Below are positions 50,979-60,285 of a stretch of 64,000 bases of DNA, in pieces; the stretch's first letter is position 1; each line of letters begins with the position of its first letter. The notes under the pieces are model-generated. The model did not search any database, was not told where the DNA came from, and was given only the letters and a program-made list of their open reading frames with translations. Source of the stretch: CAKVON01 sp902475665 (GTDB lineage: Bacteria; Actinomycetota; Coriobacteriia; Coriobacteriales; Atopobiaceae); the NCBI GenBank assembly GCA_036321795.1, contig JAWQCY010000004.1:124001-188000 (forward strand), written 5' to 3'. A program made the translations under genes and the position numbers.

Positions 50979-51079
50979 CGACAACGCCTCGCAGTTCAGA
51001 CGCTTCGTTTCTTACGTGCCCCGACTCGAGCCCAGCTCGCCCGACGCGACTCGCGCCCGGTGCGGCGGGCACCTTCCGG

Positions 51080-51925
51080 CTAGTCCTCGGGCGAGAAGTA
51101 CCCCAGGGCGATGGCGCCCGGGCCCACATGGGTGCCGATCGTGCCGCCCACCTGGCTGATGGGGAGCTTCTCGACCTTGCCCTCCCACAGGTGGGCGCTG
51201 TCCAGGATGTACTTGCGAAGCAGCTTGTCGTCCATGCCGGCATAGCCGAGCGACAGTGGCATGTCGTAGTCGATCCCGCCGTGCCTCTCGACATACCGGT
51301 TGAGCATGTTGCGACCGTTCTTGGAGCCACGGGCCTTGCCCATGATGTCCACCACACCGTCGGTCACGGTGATTACCGGCTTGATCGAGAGCACCGTACC
51401 CACGCCCGCCGCCGCGGCCGAGATGCGGCCGCCGCGACGCAGGTACTCGAGCGTGTCGAGCAGGGCGATCACGCGCACGTACTCGCGCTTGCGCTCGAGC
51501 TCGTCGGCGATGGCATCGGCGTCCCAGCCCATCCGGGCAAGGCGCAGGGCGTACTCGACCTGGACGCGCTCGCCCACGCAGACGTTGAGGCTGTCGACGA
51601 CGCGCACGTGGCAGCCCGCCTGGCGCGCGGCGGTCGCCGCCGACTGGTTGGTGCCCGACAGGCGCGACGACAGGGTGATGCAGACGACCTCGTCGCCGGC
51701 GGCCGCGGCCTCGTCGAAGGCCTGCGAGAAGGCATAGGGGGTGACCTGGCCTGTCTTGGGCAGCTCGTCGCTTTCCACCAGCAGCTCGTAGAAGCGCTCG
51801 TGGGTCAGGTCGACGCCGTCGCGGTACTCGGTGTCGCCGAAGACGATGGTCAGGGGCAGGACGGTCAGGCGGTCGTGGGCCTCGACGATGTCGGAGCCGG
51901 AGTCGCAGACGATGCGGACGGACAT
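51080..51925 (-). CDS. DegV family fatty-acid-binding protein (second copy)
   Basis: 281 residues, standard DegV/FakB length. VRIVCDSGSDIV, LPKTGQVTPYAFSQAF (head-group site), CITLSSRLSGTNQSA, LRRGGRISAAAAGVGTVLSIKP and IGTHVGPGAIALGYF. Its ATG shares a base with the stop of the MarR gene (TAATG), so the pair is one unit. In streptococci and relatives a MarR protein (FabT) and FakB both belong to fatty acid control; the link here is my inference. Confidence 0.92.
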   Translation of the reverse strand: MSVRIVCDSGSDIVEAHDRLTVLPLTIVFGDTEYRDGVDLTHERFYELLVESDELPKTGQVTPYAFSQAFDEAAAAGDEVVCITLSSRLSGTNQSAATAARQAGCHVRVVDSLNVCVGERVQVEYALRLARMGWDADAIADELERKREYVRVIALLDTLEYLRRGGRISAAAAGVGTVLSIKPVITVTDGVVDIMGKARGSKNGRNMLNRYVERHGGIDYDMPLSLGYAGMDDKLLRKYILDSAHLWEGKVEKLPISQVGGTIGTHVGPGAIALGYFSPED

Positions 51926-52404
51926 TAGCGTTCCTCGCTTTCGGCGATTGCGGTCAGGTTGGAGAGGATGGCGCCGAGCGCGCGGTACATGGCGGCGCGG
52001 TCGGACGCGGGCACGCCGCGGACGGCACCGGCGACGAACTCGTCGATCACGCCCATGAGCTCGCCGGCGACCTCGCGCCCGCGGTCGGTGAGCGTGACGG
52101 GCGCCCGGTACCCGCGCGAGCCGGGGGTGTCCTCGGCGTCGGCGCGCTGGCCCACGCAGACCAGCCCGTCGCGCTCGAGCGCGGCCAGGGTGCGCGACGT
52201 GGCCGCGCGGTCGACGCCCGCCAGGCGCGCTAGCTCGGACGACGTGACGCCGTCGGGGTTGCGGGCGAGGTAGTACAGCGCCATGACGTCGGTGCCCCGC
52301 AGTCCCCAACGACGCATCTGCGTCGCCTTGATCCTCTGGATCTCCTTCGAGCAGCGCGTGATGACGCCGACGAAGTCCTCGAAGCTGCCGTCAGCCTGAG
52401 CCAT
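51925..52404 (-). CDS. MarR family transcriptional regulator
   Basis: 159 residues. Winged helix with GLRGTDVMALYYLARNPDGV, SSELARLAGVDRAATSRTLA and PVTLTDRGREVAGE. Directly coupled to the DegV gene. FabT-type function is possible but the sequence alone does not show it. Confidence 0.88.
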   Translation of the reverse strand: MAQADGSFEDFVGVITRCSKEIQRIKATQMRRWGLRGTDVMALYYLARNPDGVTSSELARLAGVDRAATSRTLAALERDGLVCVGQRADAEDTPGSRGYRAPVTLTDRGREVAGELMGVIDEFVAGAVRGVPASDRAAMYRALGAILSNLTAIAESEER

Positions 52405-52441
52405 GCGTTCCTCCCGTTGCGCGAGCGGGCCGCGACCCGCC

Positions 52442-52511
52442 GTCCTTCTCGACAGGGAACCATCTTACGCATGGATGTTGAGGTGTCAACGTCTTTCCAA
52501 CCGAGAAGTGC
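52442..52511. repeat. Two motif copies in divergent promoter region
   Basis: Minus-strand CCTGTCGAGAAGGAC (52456-52442) and plus-strand AACCGAGAAGTGC (52499-52511) lie in the 222-bp gap between the MarR (-) and exonuclease (+) genes. The gap also holds TGACATT/AATGTTG-like AT-rich stretches near 52470-52490 but no gene. Confidence 0.55.
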
Positions 52512-52626
52512 GCGCGACACGACGCCGCCACAATTGGCGTCGCCCACATGCGATTGGCGCCGGCCACATTTGGTACTGTGGGGAGCGCGACGCGCACGGG
52601 ATGACGGACGACGACGGGAGGAACGC

Positions 52627-53592
52627 ATGAACCTGAGCGAGGCAATCGAGCACGCGGGCGCCCTCAGCTTCCCCGGCTTCGTCACCGACGACGCGACGCT
52701 CACGGCCGACCGCATGGCCAACGAGGAGGCGATCTCGCTTCTGTCCGACGCCTGGTGGCAGGCGGAGGCAGGCGCCGAGCCCTTCTCGTTCGACCTGATT
52801 CGCGGCCTTGCCGACCGCAACCGCCCCACCTGCGACTCGTTCGGCGCCGACCGCCTGCGCGACACGCCCGGCTCGGGCCTGGCGCGACGCCTGTCCGACG
52901 ACGACCTGGTCCGTGGCGTGGCCGCCCTGCAGCACCGCGACCCCGCCGAGGTCGCCCGCACGAGCGGCCCCACCCTCGACGACCTGAACATCGCCTACGT
53001 CGAGGCGCCCGTCTCGGGCCTGGTCATGGGCATCGACATCGAGACCACCTCGCGCGAGCCGTCCCGCGGCTACATAGTCAACGTGGGCCTGGAGTTCATG
53101 CGCATGGCGCCCGACGCCAAGCCGCACGACCCCTTCAGCGCCTACTTCGGCCTTCCCGACCTCTATCGCGAGAAGGGCGTTCCCCTCGCCGAGATCCACC
53201 ACATCGCCTGGGACGACGTGAGCGGGCGCAAGCCGTTCCGCCAGGACCGCAAGGCGCAGGCTGCCCTTCTCGCCTGCATGGAGCGCTTCCCCTACATGGC
53301 GCACAACGCCGCCTTCGAGGACTCCTGGTTCAAGCTGCACATCGACGGCTACGCCGAGGCACGCAAGGCAGGCCGCATCGTGCCCATCGACACGCGCGAC
53401 ATCTGCCGCCGCGTGGACCCCGAGACCAAGCTGCTGCCGCACGAGCAGCGGCCCGCCTCGCTGGAGAGCTGGGCCCGCCGCCGCAAGACGCTTCTGTCCG
53501 GCGAGTCCGAGAAGCACCTCGGCCTGGAGGACGTGGAGCTGATGCTACGTACGGTCCAGGCCGAGTTCGCCGAGCGCAATATGTTCGCCTAA
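52627..53592 (+). CDS. Putative DEDD-type 3'-5' exonuclease
   Basis: 321 residues. From about residue 130 the DnaQ-like fold appears: GLVMGIDIETTS (Asp and Glu of ExoI), FPYMAHNAAFEDSWF (ExoII Asp region) and HLGLEDVELML near the end (ExoIII Asp). The N-terminal 120 residues do not resemble a known domain. ATG 52627 has GGGAGGAAC. Substrate and role unknown. Confidence 0.8.
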   Translation: MNLSEAIEHAGALSFPGFVTDDATLTADRMANEEAISLLSDAWWQAEAGAEPFSFDLIRGLADRNRPTCDSFGADRLRDTPGSGLARRLSDDDLVRGVAALQHRDPAEVARTSGPTLDDLNIAYVEAPVSGLVMGIDIETTSREPSRGYIVNVGLEFMRMAPDAKPHDPFSAYFGLPDLYREKGVPLAEIHHIAWDDVSGRKPFRQDRKAQAALLACMERFPYMAHNAAFEDSWFKLHIDGYAEARKAGRIVPIDTRDICRRVDPETKLLPHEQRPASLESWARRRKTLLSGESEKHLGLEDVELMLRTVQAEFAERNMFA

Positions 53593-53644
53593 CAAGGCAC
53601 GGGTCGGAGCGCAGGCCGGAAGCCCGCTGGCCAAGGCCGAGGGA

Positions 53645-54070
53645 CTAGAGGTCCTCCTGCCTCAGGACCTTGAAGCCCGCCTCCTCCAGCTTGAAGGTGG
53701 CCTCGGCCGCCTTGGCGGCGTCGCGGATCTTGAAGACGTCGACGGCCGTCTCGCCGGCGTTGGAGAAGCAGTAGCCGTACTCGATGTTGAGGCCCAGATC
53801 CTCCAGGGCGGCAAGCAGGCTCGCCAGCCCGCCTGCGGCGTTGGACACCTGGATCGCGGCGACCTTGGAGACGGTGGCGCGGAAGTCGGCGGCCTGCAGG
53901 GCCTCCATGGCGGCGTCGGTGTCGCGCGTGATGATGCGGACCAGGCCGTAGTCGGAGGTCTCGGCGATGGTCAGGGCATGCATGTTGACGCCGGCGTCGC
54001 CCAGGCAGCGCGTGAGTGCGAGCAGGCGGCCCTTCTCGTTATCCAAAAAGACCGTGATTTGCTTGATCAT
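53645..54070 (-). CDS. Tandem ACT-domain protein
   Basis: 141 residues: two ACT modules, MIKQITVFLDNEKGRLLALT and AAGGLASLLAALEDLGLNIEYGYC. Lies 3 bases after the CoA ligase gene. This pair (ligase plus ACT protein) is often next to indolepyruvate oxidoreductase genes, which are not seen here. It is likely an amino-acid-sensing partner. Confidence 0.88.
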   Translation of the reverse strand: MIKQITVFLDNEKGRLLALTRCLGDAGVNMHALTIAETSDYGLVRIITRDTDAAMEALQAADFRATVSKVAAIQVSNAAGGLASLLAALEDLGLNIEYGYCFSNAGETAVDVFKIRDAAKAAEATFKLEEAGFKVLRQEDL

Positions 54071-54073
54071 GTG

Positions 54074-55378
54074 CTAGTTCTCCCCCCTGAGGTCGATGAC
54101 GCGCTTTGCCTTGCCCTCGCTGCGCGGGATGGAGTGCGGCTCCACCAGGCGCACGCGGACGCCAACCGAGAGAGCCGCCTTGAGGGCCGCCTGGATCCGG
54201 CGCTGCAGGCCCTCGATGGCGGACATGTCGTCGAAGTCGAAGCCGGGGTTGACCTCGGCCTTGAGGGTGACGACGTCGAGGTAGTTCTTGGTGGTGAGCT
54301 CGATCTGGTACCAGGACGAGACGGCGTCGAAGGTCTCCATCACGTTCTCGATCTGGCTCGGAAAGACGTTGACGCCACGGATGATCAGCATGTCGTCGGT
54401 ACGGCCGTGCAGACGGTCGATGCGACGGTGGGTGCGGCCGCAGGCGCACTGCCCGGGGATGATGCGAGTGATGTCGCGGGTGCGGTAGCGCACGACGGGA
54501 CTGGCCTCACGATCGAGCGTCGTCAGGACGAGCTCGCCCCACTCGCCGTCGGGCAGGACCTCGCCGGTGGCGGGGTCGATGATCTCGGCGTAGAAGTGGT
54601 CCTCGGCCAGGTGCAGGCCATCCTGCTCGAGGCACTCGACGGCCACGCCCGGGCCCATGGTCTCGGTGAGGCCGTAGACGTCGAGCACGCGGTAGTTGAG
54701 CTTACGCTCGAGCTCGCGGCGGAAGTTGTCGGAGAAGGCCTCGGCGCCGTGGATGCCGGCGCGCAGGTGGAACTCCTTGGCGGGGTCGATGCCCATCGAA
54801 ATCGCGGTGTCGGCGATGTGCATCGCGTAGCTGGGGGTGCAGCACAGGATGGTCGAGCCCATCTCGCGCAGCACGCGAATCTGGCGCTCGGTGTTGCCCG
54901 CACTCATCGGGATGGTCAGCGCGCCGGAGTGCAGACCGCCGTAGTGGGCGCCCATGCCGCCGGTGAACAGGCCGTAGCCGTAGCAGACCTGCACGACGTC
55001 GTTGGGACCGGCACCCGCGTAGGCGATGCCACGGGCGAAGCAGTCGCCCCAGAAGTCGAGGTCATGGGCGGTGTAGCCACCCACGGTGGCGACGCCCGTG
55101 GTGCCCGAGGACATGTGGAGCTCCCTCACCTCGGACAGGGGGACGGCGAACATCCCGTAGGGGTAGTTGTCGCGCAGGTCCTGCTTGGTGACGAAGGGGG
55201 CGCGTGAAAGGTCGTCGAGGCTGGTCACCGAATAGGGGTCGAACCCGGCGTCGTCAAAGCTCCTCTTGTAGAACGGCACGTTCTCGTAACAGGCGACGAC
55301 GGTCTTCCTGATGCCCTCCAGCTGGATTGCCTCGATCTGGTCGTGAGGCATCGTGAGGACGTCCTTCTCTGTTGGCAT
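54074..55378 (-). CDS. paaK: Phenylacetate-CoA ligase family protein
   Basis: 434 residues, AMP-forming ligase of the PaaK family: MSSGTTGVATVGGYT (ATP loop), VYGLTETMGPGVA, GELVLTTL, YRTRDIT and RTDDMLIIRGVNVFPSQIE. It activates aryl acids (phenylacetate, indoleacetate) to CoA esters, probably in aromatic amino acid fermentation to gain ATP. ATG 55378 has GGGAAGGGAG. A motif copy (55361-55369) writes PTEKDV right after the start. Confidence 0.92.
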   Translation of the reverse strand: MPTEKDVLTMPHDQIEAIQLEGIRKTVVACYENVPFYKRSFDDAGFDPYSVTSLDDLSRAPFVTKQDLRDNYPYGMFAVPLSEVRELHMSSGTTGVATVGGYTAHDLDFWGDCFARGIAYAGAGPNDVVQVCYGYGLFTGGMGAHYGGLHSGALTIPMSAGNTERQIRVLREMGSTILCCTPSYAMHIADTAISMGIDPAKEFHLRAGIHGAEAFSDNFRRELERKLNYRVLDVYGLTETMGPGVAVECLEQDGLHLAEDHFYAEIIDPATGEVLPDGEWGELVLTTLDREASPVVRYRTRDITRIIPGQCACGRTHRRIDRLHGRTDDMLIIRGVNVFPSQIENVMETFDAVSSWYQIELTTKNYLDVVTLKAEVNPGFDFDDMSAIEGLQRRIQAALKAALSVGVRVRLVEPHSIPRSEGKAKRVIDLRGEN

Positions 55379-55781
55379 TCGACTCCCTTCCCGTTGAAAC
55401 GACGGACCTGCCCGGGCGCTCGCCACACGGGTGCGCGAATTGCGGTGCCATGCAGGTCGGCGGGCGATCATTTGCTAAAGGGTGGCACAAGCGGGGCGGG
55501 CGCGGGGCGGCATCGGCAGCTGGTTTCCGAATTGTTAAACAGCCCGCCGGGGAGGGGCGCAAAAGGCGGAGGGGTCGCCCCGAAAAAGGAGGCCCCCATT
55601 GACCGGGGGTCGGGCTATGAGGATGCACGAAAACGCCACCAGTGGTCAAACCACCCATCCCCGTCGACCAAAAACGTCGTCCGCCCAAGGCCCGCCCGAC
55701 ACGACGAGGGCCGCGAATGGGTAGTAACGTAGGGAACTTAGACTCCGATCGCGGCACGCCGCGTCTACCGAAAGGCCCACC
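55379..55781. other. 403-bp intergenic region between divergent genes
   Basis: No gene is supported. The left part precedes paaK. The right part (about 55590-55670) carries short palindromic strings (CCCCCATTGACCGGGGG, GTGGTCAAACCAC) that recall the GGTCA half-unit of the element at 43431-43715. TAACGT and TTAGACT strings near 55725-55745 may be promoter parts of the next gene. Confidence 0.4.
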
Positions 55782-58058
55782 ATGGCAAAGTTGACCGAGG
55801 GCAACGCCCTCTACCTGTACCGGCTTCTCCGCGACGAGCTTGGCGCGGGCAGGCAGACCCCCGTCGCGCGCGTGGAGGAGGTCCTCGCCGCCGACGGGAT
55901 CGCACCCGCCGACGTCGGATGCTCCGACGTGGCCGAGCTGCTGGGCAAGCTCGACGCCTTCGTGCGCCTGACCACCTTCAAGAAAGGCCGCCTGTACGCG
56001 ACCATCGTCGCCAACGAGCCGATGGACCGCGCGCTGGAGAAGGCAGGCGACGCCGACCCCGCCGAGAAGGGCGCGAAGAACGGCAAGCCCTGGAAGCGCA
56101 AGCGCGGCCCCAAGCAGGTCCGACCGGCCAAGCCCCGCCACGCCGAGCCCAAGGCCCAAAAGCCCGCCGAGCTCGAGCCCTCCCCTGCCGAGAAGGACGC
56201 CGAGGCCGAAACCCCCGCAACCGAGTCGACCGAGACGCCCATCGCCGTCGAGTCAACCGCAACCGAGACGATCGCGGCCGAAAGCGCCGCGGCAACGCCC
56301 GAACCCGAGGCAGCCGAGTCGACTGCCGTCGCGACGGCGCCCGCGGCGACCGACGAGCCCGACAAGCCCGTGGCGGCGGCCGAGCCCGAACCCGAGCCCG
56401 CAAAGCCCTCCATCACACTCAACATCACCTACGACCCGTACGAGGGAGCCGAGGACGGCCTGCTCGACCCCGTGCCCGAGAACGACATGCCCGGACCCGA
56501 GCCCAAGGTCGAGGCCCCGAGCGCCGACACCACGCCGACCGAGCCCGCACAGGCCACCGCCGCCACGCAGAGCGCGTCCGACACCGCGACTGGCGCAGCC
56601 AGTGCCGCCAGCCCCGCCGCGGCCGCGAGCCGCGTGCCCGCAGGCTCCCCCGTCGCGGCCGCACCGCACGCCGACGCGGAGCCCGCGGCTCCCGCCGAGC
56701 TCGCCGAGGCGGCCGAGCCGCGGCCCCAGGCCATCCCGGTGAGGCTGCAGTCCGACCTGCCGCAGAACTTCTCGGCAGAGGTCCACTGCAAAGACGAGCT
56801 GCTCAACATGCTCTATCGCATCCTGCCGCTGGACGAGGACGTCATGACGCTGCTGGACGAGGACTGGCGCGTGGCCAGGTCAACCGGCTCGCTGTCGGGA
56901 ACGCGCAGCAAGGTCAGCTTCCCGCTGCGCTACCTGCGCGAGGACGGCTCGACCCCCGTCGAGGTGACGCTGCGCCGCACGACCAAGCCCACCGCGGGCA
57001 AGCGCTGGAACCTCGCCTACGTGGACGGCGACGACGGCACGGGCTCGCTTCACGAGGCGGCCGGGCTGGAGGGGCTGCCCAAGGCCGACGAGGGCGCGTG
57101 GTCGGACCTGTCCGGCAGGCGCAACGGCGCCACGACCAAGAGTCCCGCGCGCGAGCTGGCGCAGTTCGCGGTGATCGGCTCGTGGGACGCCTTCCTGGGG
57201 TCGCTCGCCACCATGTGCGCGCCGGAGCGCTGGAACCTCCCCGGCGAGGGCGTGGGCAAGGCGAGTCGCTACGGAGTGCTGCGCGAGTACGTGTGCGTGA
57301 CCTTCGCGCGCGTGATGGCCGAGGGCAAGCTCGCGGTTGCTGCCGACGGTTCGCTCGCCGCGTTCAACACGGGGCTTCTCACCCCGTTCTACCAGGACGT
57401 CATTGCCTGCTTCGAGCCCCGCAAGGGTGACATCGCCTGGCAGTTCGCGGGCTTTGCCACCGCGGGCTCGGGCGAGCTGGGGGCACGCGTCACCGCCGCC
57501 TTCGACCCGCTGCCGCAGACGCCCGACTACCTGCGCCAGCTGGGCGACGTGGCGCCCGAGCGCGACCGCCTGGCGATCCTGGACACCGACGCACTGCTGG
57601 GCCGCCAGCTGGGACGCCTGCCCCTGGCCTTCCTGGCGGAGGGGCTGGAGAGCAACCCGGACGCCTCGCGCCTGGTCGCCGAGCTCGGACGCGCCGACGC
57701 CACGCGTCGCGGCGAGGCCCTCACCGAGCTGGCACGCGCCATCAAGCAGGACCCCGGCAGCTACCGCAGGCTCGGCCGCGACCTGGAGGACGCCTGCGAG
57801 CTGGCCCTGCGTCGCTGCCGCGCGAGCTACCGCGTGGCAGTCCCGGTCTGGGACCCGGCGACCGGCGAGATGCGCCTGCTCGTGCCGATGGCGCTTCTCG
57901 ACGACGCGCGCGCGGACTGCGCGCTGGTGCTGACGCCGCAGCCCTCGGGCAACTACCGCGGCGTGGCCGTCATGTCGCTGGCGCGCGCCTATGCCTGCGC
58001 CCGCGTGGTGAGCGCCGAGCAGCCCGCCTGGCTCGCCGCGGACGTGGCCCTCGCGTAA
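55782..58058 (+). CDS. Large protein with DUF3825-like C-terminal domain
   Basis: 758 residues. The first 90 residues are a small helical domain (LYLYRLLRDELGAGRQTPVAR). Residues about 90-330 are a low-complexity Ala/Glu/Pro/Thr-rich stretch with PAEKG and PAEKD, the latter written by a full motif copy (56184-56198). From about 330 a folded part begins; about 470-750 (LAQFAVIGSWDAFLGSLAT, FNTGLLTPFYQDVIACFE) fits DUF3825, a family I recall linked to OST-HTH proteins. The family assignment is from recall of the FNTGL signature. No signal peptide. A cytoplasmic RNA-related role is a guess. Confidence 0.7.
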   Translation: MAKLTEGNALYLYRLLRDELGAGRQTPVARVEEVLAADGIAPADVGCSDVAELLGKLDAFVRLTTFKKGRLYATIVANEPMDRALEKAGDADPAEKGAKNGKPWKRKRGPKQVRPAKPRHAEPKAQKPAELEPSPAEKDAEAETPATESTETPIAVESTATETIAAESAAATPEPEAAESTAVATAPAATDEPDKPVAAAEPEPEPAKPSITLNITYDPYEGAEDGLLDPVPENDMPGPEPKVEAPSADTTPTEPAQATAATQSASDTATGAASAASPAAAASRVPAGSPVAAAPHADAEPAAPAELAEAAEPRPQAIPVRLQSDLPQNFSAEVHCKDELLNMLYRILPLDEDVMTLLDEDWRVARSTGSLSGTRSKVSFPLRYLREDGSTPVEVTLRRTTKPTAGKRWNLAYVDGDDGTGSLHEAAGLEGLPKADEGAWSDLSGRRNGATTKSPARELAQFAVIGSWDAFLGSLATMCAPERWNLPGEGVGKASRYGVLREYVCVTFARVMAEGKLAVAADGSLAAFNTGLLTPFYQDVIACFEPRKGDIAWQFAGFATAGSGELGARVTAAFDPLPQTPDYLRQLGDVAPERDRLAILDTDALLGRQLGRLPLAFLAEGLESNPDASRLVAELGRADATRRGEALTELARAIKQDPGSYRRLGRDLEDACELALRRCRASYRVAVPVWDPATGEMRLLVPMALLDDARADCALVLTPQPSGNYRGVAVMSLARAYACARVVSAEQPAWLAADVALA

Positions 58059-58127
58059 CGCCTTGGTGTCCGCGGGCGCCCGCCCTGCGCGCTCGGCATA
58101 CAATCTGGGCAGCGTGCGACCCGGGCG

Positions 58128-58142
58128 GCACTTCTCGCCAGG
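58128..58142 (-). repeat. Intergenic GAGAAGTGC motif copy
   Basis: Minus strand CCTGGCGAGAAGTGC in the 129-bp gap before icd. Confidence 0.55.
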
Positions 58143-58187
58143 GGTCGCGCCAAGACCGACGACATCCGCCTACCACGGGAGAAGACC

Positions 58188-59405
58188 ATGTCCAAGATCC
58201 AGATGAAGACCCCGCTCGTCGAGATGGACGGCGACGAGATGACCCGCATCATGTGGCAGATGATCAAGGACGACCTGATTCTGCCGTACGTCGACCTCAA
58301 GACCGAGTACTACGACCTCGGGCTGGAGCACCGCGACGCCACCGACGACCAGGTCACGGTCGACTCCGCCGAGGCGACCCGCCGCCTGGGCGTCGCCGTC
58401 AAGTGCGCGACCATCACCCCCAACGCCCAGCGCGTGGAGGAGTACGGCCTCAAGCAGATGTGGAAGAGCCCCAACGGCACCATCCGCGCCATGCTGGACG
58501 GCACCGTCTTCCGCACCCCCATCATCGTGCGCGGCATCGAGCCGCAGGTCCGCTGCTGGAAGAGGCCCATCACCATCGCGCGCCACGCCTACGGCGACGT
58601 CTACAAGAACGCCGAGATGCGCATCCCGGGCCCGGGCAGGGTCGAGCTCGTCTACACGGCCGCCGACGGCACCCAGACCCGCGAGCTCGTCCACGAGTTC
58701 GACGGCGCCGGCGTGGTCCAGGGCGTCCACAACATCGACGCCTCCATCGAGGGCTTCGCGCGCAGCTGCTTCGAGTTCGCCCTCGCACAGGGCCAGGACC
58801 TGTGGTTTGCCACCAAGGACACCATCTCGAAGACCTACGACCACCGCTTCAAGGACATCTTCGCGGACCTGTACGAGGCCGAGTACAAGGGCCGCTTTGC
58901 CGAGAAGGGCATCGAGTACTTCTACACCCTCATCGACGACGTCGCCGCGCGCATCATGCGCACCGAGGGCGGCTTCATCTGGGCATGCAAGAACTACGAC
59001 GGCGACGTCATGAGCGACATGCTCTCCTCGGGCTTCGGCAGCCTGGCCATGATGACGTCGGTGCTGGTGAGCCCCCACGGCTACTACGAGTACGAGGCCG
59101 CCCACGGCACCGTGCAGCGCCACTACTACAAGCATCTGAAGGGCGAGCCCACCTCCACCAACTCGGTGGCCACGATCTTCGCCTGGACCGGCGCCCTGCG
59201 CAAGCGCGGCGAGCTCGACGAGACCCCCGAGCTGGTCGAGTTTGCCGACCGCCTGGAGCGCGCCACCATCGACACGATCGAGTCCGGCCACATGACGGGC
59301 GACCTCGCGCGCATCACCACCCTGCCCGACCCCCGCGTCCTGGGCACCGAGGAGTTCATCCTCGCGATCCGTGACACCATGGAATCTGCCGAGAAGAACG
59401 CCTAG
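58188..59405 (+). CDS. icd: Isocitrate dehydrogenase (NADP-dependent, eukaryote-like type II)
   Basis: 405 residues. VEMDGDEMTRIMW, VKCATITPNAQRVEEYGLK, SPNGTIRAMLDGTVFRTPI (substrate Ser loop), RHAYGDVY, YEAAHGTVQRHYYKH and GEPTSTNSVATIFAW place it in the homodimeric type II NADP-IDH group. It oxidises isocitrate to 2-oxoglutarate and makes NADPH. No other TCA gene is near. Last codons ESAEKNA come from a variant motif copy (59387-59400). Confidence 0.96.
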   Translation: MSKIQMKTPLVEMDGDEMTRIMWQMIKDDLILPYVDLKTEYYDLGLEHRDATDDQVTVDSAEATRRLGVAVKCATITPNAQRVEEYGLKQMWKSPNGTIRAMLDGTVFRTPIIVRGIEPQVRCWKRPITIARHAYGDVYKNAEMRIPGPGRVELVYTAADGTQTRELVHEFDGAGVVQGVHNIDASIEGFARSCFEFALAQGQDLWFATKDTISKTYDHRFKDIFADLYEAEYKGRFAEKGIEYFYTLIDDVAARIMRTEGGFIWACKNYDGDVMSDMLSSGFGSLAMMTSVLVSPHGYYEYEAAHGTVQRHYYKHLKGEPTSTNSVATIFAWTGALRKRGELDETPELVEFADRLERATIDTIESGHMTGDLARITTLPDPRVLGTEEFILAIRDTMESAEKNA

Positions 59406-59422
59406 TCGCGACGGAGGCTCGC

Positions 59423-60163
59423 ATGGACGTCATCCTGATCGCGTTGGGCCTGGCAAGCGTCGGCTACGGCCTGAGCGTCATGCTCGTGTGGTCCGGCTCG
59501 AGCTTCTTCGCCGTGTGGTACGCAATCGGCGTCGCGCTTGCGGGTGCGGGACTGGCCATGCGCATGGGCGCCTGGCAGCAGCTGCCGCACGCGCTACGCG
59601 TGGCGGCAGGCGTCGTGGCGGGGGCCGCCCTCGCGGTGACGCTTGCCGTGGCCGCACTGATCCTGACGACCGCGAGCGAGCCCGCGCCCGCCGCCCTCGA
59701 CGAGGTCGTCGTGCTCGGCGCGCAGGTCCGCGCCGACGGGTCGCCCAGCACCGTCTTGCGCTACCGCCTGGACACCGCCGTCGACTACCTGCGGGACAAC
59801 CCCACTACGCGCGTGGTCGTCTCGGGCGGGAAGGGCCCCAACGAGCCCTGCACCGAGGCCGAGGCGATGGCGCGCTACCTGGAGTCCAAGGGCATCGACG
59901 CGAGCCGCATCGTGCCGGAGGACGCCTCCACCACCACCGTCGAGAACCTCCGCTACTCCAAGGCACTTCTCGGCAGCGCGGACGACGAGGTCGGCATCGT
60001 GACCAACGACTTCCACGTGCTGCGCGCGACCCGCATCGCCGCCAGGCAGGGCTACGCCCACGCGCACGGCATCGCCGCCCCCTCGGACGCCTGGTACGTG
60101 CCGAACAACGTCCTGCGCGAGGTCATGGGCGTGGTGAAGGACGCGCTCCTGGGCAACATGTAG
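59423..60163 (+). CDS. YdcF/SanA family (DUF218) membrane protein
   Basis: 246 residues. Three N-terminal helices (about 1-90), then a DUF218 domain: EVVVLGAQVRADGSPSTVLR, VVSGGKGPNEPCTEAEAMARYL, ASTTTVENLRYSK and IVTNDFHVLRATRIA. Family members may act on envelope lipids or SAM-like ligands; function unsettled. ATG 59423 with ACGGAGG, 17 bases after icd. A full TGC-type motif copy (59962-59976) writes ALLGSA. Confidence 0.85.
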   Translation: MDVILIALGLASVGYGLSVMLVWSGSSFFAVWYAIGVALAGAGLAMRMGAWQQLPHALRVAAGVVAGAALAVTLAVAALILTTASEPAPAALDEVVVLGAQVRADGSPSTVLRYRLDTAVDYLRDNPTTRVVVSGGKGPNEPCTEAEAMARYLESKGIDASRIVPEDASTTTVENLRYSKALLGSADDEVGIVTNDFHVLRATRIAARQGYAHAHGIAAPSDAWYVPNNVLREVMGVVKDALLGNM

Positions 60164-60177
60164 GGACCGTTGCGCCC

Positions 60178-60205
60178 TTGCATCGCATGGCATGCGTTCT
60201 ACACT
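60178..60205 (+). promoter_or_regulatory. Promoter of the pantothenate cluster
   Basis: TTGCAT (60178-60183), 16-base spacer, TACACT (60200-60205). The start would fall at about 60212, inside the inverted repeat that follows. Confidence 0.6.
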
Positions 60206-60206
60206 T

Positions 60207-60246
60207 GTGTCACACCCACGACGCCGGCGCGCCGCGAGTGTGACAC
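60207..60246. promoter_or_regulatory. Inverted repeat GTGTCACAC/GTGTGACAC at the pan operon start site
   Basis: GTGTCACAC (60207-60215) and GTGTGACAC (60238-60246) are perfect inverted repeats 22 bases apart, with GGCGCGCC between. They overlap the predicted transcription start, so a repressor site or 5' hairpin is likely. Confidence 0.6.
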
Positions 60247-60285
60247 GCCGCGCAAAGCGGACACATCACATCGGAAAGGTTGACG

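Noticed and set aside
55379..55781. T-box or other riboswitch before paaK
   Set aside because: No T-box TGGNACCGCG element or terminator/antiterminator pair could be recognised.
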